In this document: in pieces, positions 1 through 4,723 of the stretch
Layout: the number at the start of each line of letters is the position of its first letter
Position numbering within the stretch: the stretch's first letter is position 1
DNA from: an uncultured cyanobacterium
GTDB lineage: Bacteria > Cyanobacteriota > Cyanobacteriia > Pseudanabaenales > Pseudanabaenaceae
Assembly (NCBI GenBank): GCA_903819605.1
Contig: CAIJEA010000535.1
Coordinates: forward strand, 1-8,013
Direction: 5' to 3'
DNA: 8,013 bases
Notes under the pieces: generated by a model
The model's database searches: none
Told to the model about the DNA's origin: nothing
What the model saw: only the letters and a program-made list of their open reading frames with translations
Translations under genes and position numbers: made by a program

Positions 1-52
1 ACCCTGCGGGTGCGACTCTCACAACTCATTTCTGATTGCTATAGTGTTGGAG

Positions 53-214
53 TCATGATAGCGCAAGGACAGGAATACCAATATCAAGAATGAGAAAACC
101 AGTAAGTGTTGTATCCTTAGCAATAAAAATGAGAAGTGAAGGGATGGGAATCAGCGCCAGTGGGAGAGTAATAGAAAAATGACAGATTAAGCTTGGGGCA
201 ATTGCTCTAAACAT
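53..214 (-). CDS. Doubtful small hydrophobic ORF (53 aa)
   Basis: An ATG-initiated ORF runs from 214 down to a TGA at 53-55. The product starts MFRAIAPSLICHF and has two hydrophobic stretches (about residues 7-31 and 38-52) separated by a short polar AKDTT segment, as in a tiny two-helix membrane protein. It would be divergent from the histidine kinase gene with 83 bp between the starts. There is no Shine-Dalgarno sequence, I recognise no family, and chance hydrophobic ORFs of this size are common. It could also be a decayed end of a larger membrane protein gene. Listed only so that it is not lost. Confidence 0.2.
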   Translation of the reverse strand: MFRAIAPSLICHFSITLPLALIPIPSLLIFIAKDTTLTGFLILDIGIPVLALS

Positions 215-259
215 TTAGCTTGTCTGACAAAAATAGGCGATCGCTGATTAATTTTGGAT

Positions 260-294
260 GAGGTGCGATCATGTTAGAAAAACCTAGAGCTTAA
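260..294 (+). promoter_or_regulatory. Short in-frame upstream ORF with SD, before the kinase start
   Basis: GAGG at 260-263 stands 7 nt before ATG 271-273, which opens a 7-codon reading frame (MLEKPRA, TAA at 292-294). The stop lies one codon before the kinase ATG at 298 and in the same frame. The kinase start itself has no clear Shine-Dalgarno sequence. The arrangement is what translational coupling or reinitiation from a leader peptide would look like. It may equally be chance, because a motif and ORF this short arise often. Confidence 0.3.
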
Positions 295-297
295 TAT

Positions 298-1392
298 ATG
301 TCCAAACAATTATTAGAACCATCTTGGCGATCGCCTTCATTTTGGATAATTGTGGGATTGTTTGGAATAGTTTTTACTTTAGAATATGAGACCCCATCAG
401 ACTTTGTAATGGGCTATCTCTATATTGCGCCAATTCTGATTGCTAATTTTCGACTGAGCCGTGCTAATACTTTTAAATTCATAGGTACAGCAGTCATTCT
501 GACTCTACTAAATATCTGGATTCCACTTAATCAAGAAATTCACACTTCAATGGTCGCGAATCGCTTAGTCACGATTTTTGCTCTAGTATTAACTGGAATT
601 TTGTGCGATCGTCATCGTCTAAACCAGCAAACCTTAGTAAAGCAACAAGCGAAGCTACAGGCTCAAGAGAAAATCATGAATGTGCGCGAAGATTTTGCCT
701 TCACGCTTGCCCATGATTTAAAAACTCCATTACTAGGGGCGATCGAAACTCTACAAGCCTTTGAACGAGAACAATTTGGGAGTATTCAGTTTAAACAAAA
801 AACAGTATTAGCAACGATGATTCGCAGTCATCAGAACAGTTTGCGCTTAGTTGAAACCCTTCTTGATGTCTATCGCAATGAGACAGAAGGATTGCAGTTG
901 AAATTAGCTCCAATTAATTTGGCAACCTTAGCGGAAGAAGTTGCCACCTCAGTGCTTCCACTATCGAATAGTCGCAGCGTTTGTTTAAACTTACATTATG
1001 GTGATTCTGAATTTCGTAAATTTCTTTGGGTAAATGGTGATGTCTTTCAATTGCGGCGGGTCTTTTCAAATCTACTCACCAATGCCATTAATCATTCACC
1101 GAGAGGGGCTAAAGTTGAGGTAGTCCTAGAAACAGCGTCATCGCATCAGACAGTCCAAGTGATTGATTTTGGCGCGGGAATTAAATCCGATGAAAAACCA
1201 TATTTATTTGAAAGGTTTTATCAAGGTCAAAGCGATCGCCAAGCTAGCGGTTCAGGACTAGGATTATACCTAACCCGCCAAATTATCGAAGCACATGGCG
1301 GTACAATCTGGGCAGAAAATCGCGCTCCTCAAGGCGCAATCTTTGGATTTCGTTTACCTGCCTTACCCTATTCATCGCAAGATATCATATAG
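298..1392 (+). CDS. Membrane-bound sensor histidine kinase
   Basis: This 364-aa protein should autophosphorylate on histidine and pass the phosphate to the response regulator encoded next to it. The N-terminal 105 residues hold four likely membrane helices (about 15-30, 39-52, 61-76, 87-104), with a GYLYIAPIL segment like that of other cyanobacterial membrane sensors. No large periplasmic sensing domain is present, so the signal is probably sensed in or at the membrane. A linker rich in Gln and Lys (108-130) leads to the HisKA domain, with phosphoacceptor His139 in FTLAHDLKTPL. The ATPase domain shows the N box (NLLTNAINHSP, 258-268), G1 (DFGAGI, 290-295), F box (LFERFYQG, 303-310) and G2 (GSGLGLYL, about 318-325), so it looks catalytically intact. 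The ATG at 298 is chosen because it precedes the first hydrophobic helix. An in-frame TAA lies one codon upstream. The ligand is unknown, so no gene symbol is given. Confidence 0.92.
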   Translation: MSKQLLEPSWRSPSFWIIVGLFGIVFTLEYETPSDFVMGYLYIAPILIANFRLSRANTFKFIGTAVILTLLNIWIPLNQEIHTSMVANRLVTIFALVLTGILCDRHRLNQQTLVKQQAKLQAQEKIMNVREDFAFTLAHDLKTPLLGAIETLQAFEREQFGSIQFKQKTVLATMIRSHQNSLRLVETLLDVYRNETEGLQLKLAPINLATLAEEVATSVLPLSNSRSVCLNLHYGDSEFRKFLWVNGDVFQLRRVFSNLLTNAINHSPRGAKVEVVLETASSHQTVQVIDFGAGIKSDEKPYLFERFYQGQSDRQASGSGLGLYLTRQIIEAHGGTIWAENRAPQGAIFGFRLPALPYSSQDII

Positions 1393-1417
1393 AGTGCGGT
1401 GCTTCGCACCATACTCT
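1391..1417 (+). repeat. Hairpin between kinase and response regulator genes
   Basis: Two 12-nt arms (1391-1402, 1406-1417) pair around the loop TTC with one C-A mismatch and one G-T wobble. The apex GGTGC-TTC-GCACC is GC-rich. The stem begins inside the kinase stop codon and ends 11 nt before the regulator ATG. There is no downstream T-tract, so it is not a standard terminator. It could stabilise or separate the two cistrons, or be a small member of the palindrome population seen elsewhere in the window. Confidence 0.6.
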
Positions 1418-1428
1418 AATCTAAAAAA

Positions 1429-2094
1429 ATGACCTTAGATCACCACAAAATCCTTTTAGTCGAAGACGATGAGCTATTTCGTCTGGGCTTACAAGTGCGC
1501 TTACAACAAGAGACTAAAATTGAAGTTTTGGCTGAGGCAAATGATGGTGAAACGGCGATCGAACTTGCAAAGCAACAACCCTTCGATCTAGTTCTACTGG
1601 ATATTGGTTTACCAGGACTAGGCGGTATGGAGACTTGCCGTCAACTCAAACTCAATCATCCAAACTTACCGATTTTGATATTAACTTCGCGCAACGAGCG
1701 ATCGCTGATTTCCCGATTAGTATCCGTAGGCGCTCAGGGCTATTGCTTAAAAGGAGTTGCTGCCGAGACATTAATTCTTGCTATGCGATCGGTAATTGCA
1801 GGTGCTTCTTGGTGGGATGCCACAGCTACTGCTGAAATTCAAAATATTTTTCAAAATCAGACAAATGAACTTACCGTCGATGATTCATGTAGGGCAAAAG
1901 TTAATACTTTGACGCGGCGCGAGAAAGAAATCTTGATGTTGTTGTCTGAGAATAAAACTAATCAAGAAATTGCCGATTTGCTCTATATCTCTTCAGGCAC
2001 AGTGCGCGTGCATATCCATGCAATTTTGCATAAATTTGAAGTAAGCGATCGCAAACAAGCGATCGCGATCGCTATGCAAAATGATTTTTTATAA
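1429..2094 (+). CDS. NarL/FixJ-family DNA-binding response regulator
   Basis: A 221-aa cytoplasmic transcription factor and the likely phosphorylation partner of the histidine kinase that ends 36 bp upstream. The receiver domain (about 6-123) has the acidic pocket E12-D13-D14, phosphoacceptor Asp58 in LLDIGLPG, switch residue Thr86 and Lys108. A linker of about 30 residues leads to a LuxR-type helix-turn-helix (about 159-217) with the signature LTRREKEILMLL and recognition-helix region SSGTVRVHIHAI. All key receiver residues are present, so normal phosphorylation control is expected. No Shine-Dalgarno sequence precedes the ATG (run of A at 1423-1428). The last codons are built from overlapping HIP1 octamers (2059-2066 and 2065-2072, plus 2045-2052), which encode the alternating AIAIA stretch. 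The target genes cannot be told from sequence, and NarL-type regulators are too numerous in cyanobacteria to assign a symbol. Confidence 0.93.
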   Translation: MTLDHHKILLVEDDELFRLGLQVRLQQETKIEVLAEANDGETAIELAKQQPFDLVLLDIGLPGLGGMETCRQLKLNHPNLPILILTSRNERSLISRLVSVGAQGYCLKGVAAETLILAMRSVIAGASWWDATATAEIQNIFQNQTNELTVDDSCRAKVNTLTRREKEILMLLSENKTNQEIADLLYISSGTVRVHIHAILHKFEVSDRKQAIAIAMQNDFL

Positions 2095-2120
2095 AGCAAT
2101 AAAAGTTTTGTTTAGGATAT

Positions 2121-2167
2121 AAAACCCAAACAGAGGCGGCGCTTTGTGCCGCCTCTGTTTGGGTTTT
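2121..2167. repeat. Long palindrome, TAAAACCC family copy 1; likely bidirectional terminator
   Basis: Perfect 20-nt arms (2121-2140 and 2148-2167) extend by one C-G pair and one G-T pair to the loop TTT. The base is AAAACCC/GGGTTTT and the apex GGCGGC/GCCGCC. The left flank reads TTTAGGATAT, close to the TTAGGACAT of the sibling copies, and AGGA (2114-2117) can pair with TCCT (2174-2177). It lies between the convergent response regulator and mutM genes, 26 bp and 15 bp from their stop codons. Arms ending in TTTT on both strands make it a plausible terminator for both. Confidence 0.85.
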
Positions 2168-2182
2168 GATTTGTCCTAGCTA

Positions 2183-3052
2183 CTATAGGATTTGGCATTG
2201 TGGACAAAAATGCGTCGATCGACCGCCGAGTTTGATGCGCGAAATTACCGTGCCACAGATATTACAAGGCTGACCTGTGCGCCGAAATACCCAAGCCGTA
2301 TCAATGTAGTTTCCCTTAAGTCCAGCCACATTTTGAAAAGAGCTAAACGTCGTCCCACCTTTGGCAATGCCATCACTAAGCGAGCGTATAATCCCTTGAT
2401 GTAAATCTTTGACCTGCTCCGAATCAAGAGAATTCGCCGCTTTTTGGGGATGAATTTTGCCAAGAAATAACGATTCATCAGCGTAAATATTGCCAATTCC
2501 TGCAACGGTTTCTTGATCTAGTAATACCGTTTTAATCGGGCGACCAGTGCGGCTGAGTTTAGATTCTAAATGCTGCGGTGTGAACTCAGGGGCAAAAGGC
2601 TCTAAACCTAACTTTTGCAAACCCGTAATCACCGATTCAGTAGATCGATCCGATGGGACTAACCACATTTTGCCAAAAGTTCTTTGATCGTCAAATCTTA
2701 GCTCTTTCTGGCTGATACCTTTTTCCTTTTTTCTTTTCCCCTTTTCCTTAACGAACAGTCTTACACGAGTATGCTTGCCCACAGGTGCATCGCGATCGCA
2801 CCAGAGCAAACTCCCTGTCATGCGTAAATGAACCCCTAGTTGATTTCCTTGAGAAAGATGTGCAATTAAATATTTTCCCCGTCGCTGCCATTCTGTGAAA
2901 TCAGCACCAATGACAGATGCTAAAAAAAACTCTGGCCGATCGGGATAGGCGATCGCACGGGGCAGTAATATTTCACCACCTTCAATCTGCCAACCCAATG
3001 TATTCTGATTTAAACCAATACGAACTGTCTCAACTTCTGGTAATTCGGGCAT
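2183..3052 (-). CDS. mutM: Formamidopyrimidine-DNA glycosylase (MutM/Fpg)
   Basis: Base-excision repair enzyme that removes oxidised purines such as 8-oxoguanine and cleaves the abasic site, fitting for a cell exposed to photosynthetic oxygen radicals. The N-terminus MPELPEVETV places Pro2 (the nucleophile once Met is removed) and Glu3 exactly as the family requires, which also fixes the start. Lys60 in RRGKYL is the conserved DNA-contacting lysine. The helix-two-turn-helix region contains TVAGIGNIYADE (182-193). The C-terminal zinc finger has C263-x2-C266 and C283-x2-C286, with the catalytic-loop Arg in GGRST (278). At 289 aa it is slightly long for the family because of a Lys/Gly-rich insert at about 102-115 (KEKGKRKKEKGISQ), encoded by a purine-rich tract. 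It runs convergent to the response regulator gene and downstream of psaE, but the psaE terminator separates the two. Confidence 0.97.
   Translation of the reverse strand: MPELPEVETVRIGLNQNTLGWQIEGGEILLPRAIAYPDRPEFFLASVIGADFTEWQRRGKYLIAHLSQGNQLGVHLRMTGSLLWCDRDAPVGKHTRVRLFVKEKGKRKKEKGISQKELRFDDQRTFGKMWLVPSDRSTESVITGLQKLGLEPFAPEFTPQHLESKLSRTGRPIKTVLLDQETVAGIGNIYADESLFLGKIHPQKAANSLDSEQVKDLHQGIIRSLSDGIAKGGTTFSSFQNVAGLKGNYIDTAWVFRRTGQPCNICGTVISRIKLGGRSTHFCPQCQIL
2718..2749 (-). repeat. Purine-rich low-complexity insert inside mutM
   Basis: On the coding strand this tract of about 32 nt is almost pure A and G, built from short units of the AAAAGG type. It encodes the Lys/Glu/Gly/Arg-rich insert of MutM just before the conserved ELRFDDQRTFG segment, at a surface turn between beta strands. 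The reading frame is kept, so the insert is evidently tolerated. Tandem GGGAAAAGG-like repeats are known in cyanobacterial genomes; linking this tract to them is inference. Confidence 0.5.
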
Positions 3053-3078
3053 TATCTACAGCGCTTTACGCTCACATT

Positions 3079-3119
3079 AAAAAAGGTACAATCTTTGCTA
3101 CACAAAGATTGTACCTTTT
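3079..3119 (-). terminator. Rho-independent terminator of psaE
   Basis: Perfect 17-bp stem (3081-3097 with 3103-3119) around a 5-nt loop. Read on the minus strand, the stem starts 17 nt after the psaE stop codon and ends in CCTTTTTT, a run of six T. This is a textbook intrinsic terminator and should stop most psaE transcription before mutM, whose ATG lies about 30 nt further on. Confidence 0.88.
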
Positions 3120-3135
3120 ATTGAGTTAGAAGAAT

Positions 3136-3327
3136 CTAGGCGACTTCTTCAACTTCGTCGATCGCAAAGTTGTTGGTTGCGATGTTGGAGTAGTTTACGC
3201 TGTCAAAACGAACGATCACTGGATAAATGATACCGCTCTTATCAACAGAAGCCACAGTACCGACTTCGCGATACCAGTAGGACTCTTTACGCAAAATGCG
3301 AACCTTAGAACCACGTGCAACTGCCAT
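3136..3327 (-). CDS. psaE: Photosystem I reaction centre subunit IV (PsaE)
   Basis: Small stromal/cytoplasmic-side subunit of photosystem I, involved in ferredoxin docking and cyclic electron flow. The 63-aa product follows the family along its whole length: RGSKVRILRKESYWY (5-19), VGTVASVDKSGI (22-33), YPVIVRFDSVNY (35-46) and TNNFA (51-55), together one SH3-like beta barrel with no membrane segment. Many cyanobacterial PsaE proteins are about 70-75 aa; here the loop between VNY and TNNFA is only about four residues, so the exposed loop is shortened by roughly seven residues. The start is supported by AAGGA (minus strand of 3335-3339) at good spacing. It has its own terminator downstream and a 250-bp upstream gap, so it is probably transcribed alone, as expected for a strongly expressed photosystem gene. 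Confidence 0.98.
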   Translation of the reverse strand: MAVARGSKVRILRKESYWYREVGTVASVDKSGIIYPVIVRFDSVNYSNIATNNFAIDEVEEVA

Positions 3328-3334
3328 AGTTTTA

Positions 3335-3339
3335 TCCTT
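3335..3339 (-). promoter_or_regulatory. Ribosome binding site of psaE
   Basis: AAGGA on the minus strand, 7 nt before the psaE ATG (3325-3327). It is the clearest Shine-Dalgarno sequence among the genes of this window and supports the chosen start. Confidence 0.75.
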
Positions 3340-3447
3340 ATTCCTAAAGACTGTAATGTGAAAAATAAAATGATTACAGATACCGTCTCTAGGTTACTGT
3401 GAGGCGATCGCCTCTGTCTATTTCTAACTCGTTAAGATTTGTGAAAT
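3340..3447 (-). promoter_or_regulatory. psaE upstream region with HIP1-centred palindrome
   Basis: The psaE promoter must lie in this gap. A 14-bp perfect palindrome GAGGCGATCGCCTC (3401-3414) with a HIP1 core sits about 75 bp before the start codon. TGTAAT (minus strand, 3373-3378) could be a -10 box, but I see no good -35 partner and no clear pair of TTACA direct repeats of the RpaB HLR1 type. Promoter position is therefore open. Confidence 0.3.
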
Positions 3448-3486
3448 CATAGCTAGATGTCTTACTTAGCAAAGCATCTAGCTATG
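3448..3486. repeat. 12-bp stem hairpin between ldt and psaE
   Basis: CATAGCTAGATG (3448-3459) and CATCTAGCTATG (3475-3486) pair perfectly. The 15-nt loop can add CTT/AAG pairs. A 10-bp palindrome GGCTATAGCC (3486-3495) directly follows. There is no T-tract, so it is not a typical intrinsic terminator. Its base composition differs from the TAAAACCC family next to it, so it looks like a separate element or the outer part of that insertion. Confidence 0.6.
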
Positions 3487-3511
3487 GCTATAGCCAAATA
3501 AGTTAAGACAT

Positions 3512-3564
3512 AAAACCCAGACGGTAGTTGCGGCGCGAAGCGCCGCAACTACCTTCTGGGTTTT
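3512..3564. repeat. Long palindrome, TAAAACCC family copy 2; likely ldt terminator
   Basis: Two 25-nt arms (3512-3536, 3540-3564) pair around the loop GAA with a single C-T mismatch. The base is AAAACCC/GGGTTTT, the apex GCGGCGC/GCGCCGC, and the left flank TTAAGACAT resembles the siblings. It starts 13 nt beyond the stop codon of the L,D-transpeptidase gene, so read on the minus strand it can end that transcript before psaE. Confidence 0.85.
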
Positions 3565-3577
3565 GGCTACTGCTATA

Positions 3578-4084
3578 TCAACGGACAACGACTGTTGTGC
3601 CAACAGAAGCCCAACTATAAAGCCATGCTGCATGATCTGGTGCAACATTTGTACAGCCATGACTGATCGGAATACCAAAGCTACGATGCCAATATGCGCC
3701 ATGAATTGCGTAATTGCCACTGTAGTACATCACATTAGGCACATCTGGTACGTTGTAGTCTTCTCCTACCATCTTTGCGGTGGGATACTTTGCTTGAATT
3801 GCAAAGATGCCTCTAGGTGTAGGAGTAGCACTTTTACCTGTTGAGACAACTACTGCATAAACCTGTTTATTACCTTGCCATGCTAAAAGCGTTTGGCTAC
3901 GCAAGCGAATTTCGATCCAACGCTGTCCAGATCTTTTTAAACGCTCAATATCGCGGTTGCTAACACTGTTACTACGAGATGGGGCTTGGGCGATCGCCGC
4001 ATTTTTATTGAACCAGTTGCCAGTTCCTACTAGTAATAAAACCGTAATTAAACCACTGGATATAGTTCGCCAATACTTAACCAT
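3578..4084 (-). CDS. Exported L,D-transpeptidase (YkuD domain)
   Basis: Enzyme family that makes 3-3 crosslinks in peptidoglycan or attaches proteins to it, acting outside the cytoplasmic membrane. With the ATG at 4084 the product has 168 aa: a basic start MVKYWR, a hydrophobic core (about 8-22), then NAAIAQAPS, which resembles a signal peptidase site after AxA/AQA. The YkuD core begins near WIEIRLRSQTLLAW and continues through VVSTGKSATPTPRGIF. The catalytic set is complete: His128 in AIHGAYWH and the SHGCTN motif with His142, Cys144 and Asn146. An alternative TTG start at 4111 would add nine residues, but neither start has a Shine-Dalgarno sequence and ATG gives a normal signal peptide. There is no separate peptidoglycan-binding domain. 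The gene stands alone between palindromes. Confidence 0.9.
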   Translation of the reverse strand: MVKYWRTISSGLITVLLLVGTGNWFNKNAAIAQAPSRSNSVSNRDIERLKRSGQRWIEIRLRSQTLLAWQGNKQVYAVVVSTGKSATPTPRGIFAIQAKYPTAKMVGEDYNVPDVPNVMYYSGNYAIHGAYWHRSFGIPISHGCTNVAPDHAAWLYSWASVGTTVVVR

Positions 4085-4180
4085 TTTGATCGTAAAGTTG
4101 CGTATTAACAAACAATTATGCCCACACCCTTATTAAAACACGACAAAAAGCTGTAGATATCATAAAGCTTCGCTATTTCC

Positions 4181-4231
4181 AAACCCCAAAAAGAATGGCG
4201 ACGCAAAGCGTCGCCATTCTTTTTGGGGTTT
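4181..4231. repeat. Long palindrome, TAAAACCC family copy 3 (reverse orientation)
   Basis: Perfect 24-bp stem (4181-4204 with 4208-4231) and a 3-nt loop. On the minus strand the flank reads TTAGGACATAAAACCCC, the fullest copy of the shared base motif, and the apex is GCGACGC-TTT-GCGTCGC. The middle of the arm (AAAAAGAAT) differs from copies 1 and 2 but is fully complementary to its partner. It lies upstream of the transpeptidase gene and downstream of the DUF4090-like gene. Confidence 0.88.
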
Positions 4232-4281
4232 TATGTCCTAAGCAAAATTTGCATTGCTAAGTACTTAGAGTACTGCGATTC

Positions 4282-4342
4282 AATAAAGAGACAGATTTTT
4301 GTGGTGCGGCAGAGCTGCGCCACAAAAATCTGGCTCTTTATT
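4282..4342. repeat. Long palindrome with different base motif (copy 4)
   Basis: Two 29-nt arms (4282-4310, 4314-4342) around the loop AGA, with one A-G mismatch (4291/4333) and two G-T wobbles. The base is AATAAAGAG/CTCTTTATT, unlike TAAAACCC, but the GC-rich apex with a 3-nt loop is similar. It begins 34 nt after the stop codon of the DUF4090-like gene, read on the minus strand, so a terminator role is plausible. Confidence 0.8.
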
Positions 4343-4376
4343 TTACTGACCGTCCTTTACACAATTATATTAAAAA

Positions 4377-4664
4377 TTATTTATTGTAAAAATAAGCGAT
4401 ATCTTTGTCTTTAAGTGGGGAAAAACCTGCATCCAACAATTTTTGATTTAGTTCATCTTGAGGGATATGCTTTGCGCCAATACGGACAATGCGCGATCGC
4501 ATGGTGTTGGTTACGCCACTGCGCTGACGACCTGCTTCAAGCGCCATAACACTGCTATAGAGATCGAGTTTTTTCGGATCGATCGGTGTGCCATCAAAAT
4601 CAATGCCCTGTGCGATCGCTACATCAATCGCATCAGCACCTGTTGTTAGAGAATTATCAGCCAT
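4377..4664 (-). CDS. Small conserved cyanobacterial protein, probably DUF4090 family
   Basis: This 95-aa soluble protein has no signal peptide or membrane helix. I recognise it as a cyanobacteria-specific family from segments such as AIAQGIDFDGTPI (17-29), the Arg/Ser-rich RQRSGVTNTMRSRIVR (46-61), and the C-terminal DAGFSPLKDKDIAYFY (78-93). From memory this is the DUF4090 family of unknown function; the name should be treated as probable rather than certain. The basic central helix could suit nucleic acid or protein binding, but that is speculation. Its ATG lies 59 bp after the methyltransferase stop codon on the same strand, so co-transcription is possible. Three HIP1-type sites in and around it (including 4493-4500 and 4612-4619) mark it as native DNA. 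No strong Shine-Dalgarno sequence precedes it. Confidence 0.8.
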   Translation of the reverse strand: MADNSLTTGADAIDVAIAQGIDFDGTPIDPKKLDLYSSVMALEAGRQRSGVTNTMRSRIVRIGAKHIPQDELNQKLLDAGFSPLKDKDIAYFYNK

Positions 4665-4723
4665 AAAAATAAGTAAAACACGAATATTTGTTACAAGTAA
4701 TGCTTTGCATCACCTTCAACAAG

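Larger units (their letters stand above)
1..297. other. Leader region upstream of the histidine kinase gene
   Basis: No convincing full gene lies here. The first bases (1-11) read ACCCTGCGGGT, an inverted repeat with a 3-nt centre. The following GCGACTCTC would continue a right arm, so the window may open inside another long hairpin whose left arm is cut off. One HIP1 octamer lies at 237-244. A 53-codon ORF on the minus strand (53-214) and a 7-codon upstream ORF at 271-294 are listed separately. I could not pick a convincing -35/-10 promoter for the kinase gene by eye. Confidence 0.5.
4085..4376. other. Intergenic region with two long palindromes
   Basis: This 292-bp gap between the DUF4090-like gene and the L,D-transpeptidase gene (both minus strand) holds the palindromes at 4181-4231 and 4282-4342 and, between them, a small AT-rich spacer with AGTACT repeated around TAG. 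No credible ORF, tRNA or HIP1 site is seen. The transpeptidase promoter should lie in 4085-4180, but I could not identify it. Confidence 0.5.

Noticed and set aside
1429..2094. Assigning the response regulator to NblR or another named cyanobacterial regulator
   Set aside because: NarL-type regulators are numerous, all receiver residues are canonical here, and nothing in the neighbourhood points to a specific named regulator.
2192..2505. Open frames on both strands overlapping mutM
   Set aside because: They lie inside a gene with all MutM catalytic and zinc-binding residues, and their products show no family features.
3328..3577. tRNA or small structured RNA gene between psaE and the transpeptidase
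   Set aside because: The hairpins do not form a cloverleaf and no conserved T-loop (GGTTCGAATCC-like) sequence is present.
3478..3844. Open frames overlapping the L,D-transpeptidase gene and palindrome copy 2
   Set aside because: They run through the palindrome or opposite the intact YkuD coding frame and resemble nothing known.
4085..4111. TTG start giving a nine-residue longer L,D-transpeptidase
   Set aside because: No Shine-Dalgarno sequence supports it, and the ATG at 4084 gives a normal signal peptide (basic start, hydrophobic core, AQA-type site).
2121..4342. CRISPR array
   Set aside because: The repeats are few, hundreds of bases apart, in mixed orientation and are themselves long hairpins; no regular spacers and no cas genes.
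4223..4414. 63-codon plus-strand frame across palindrome copy 4
   Set aside because: It reads through both hairpin arms and antisense into the DUF4090-like gene; Cys- and Lys-rich translation typical of AT-rich non-coding DNA.
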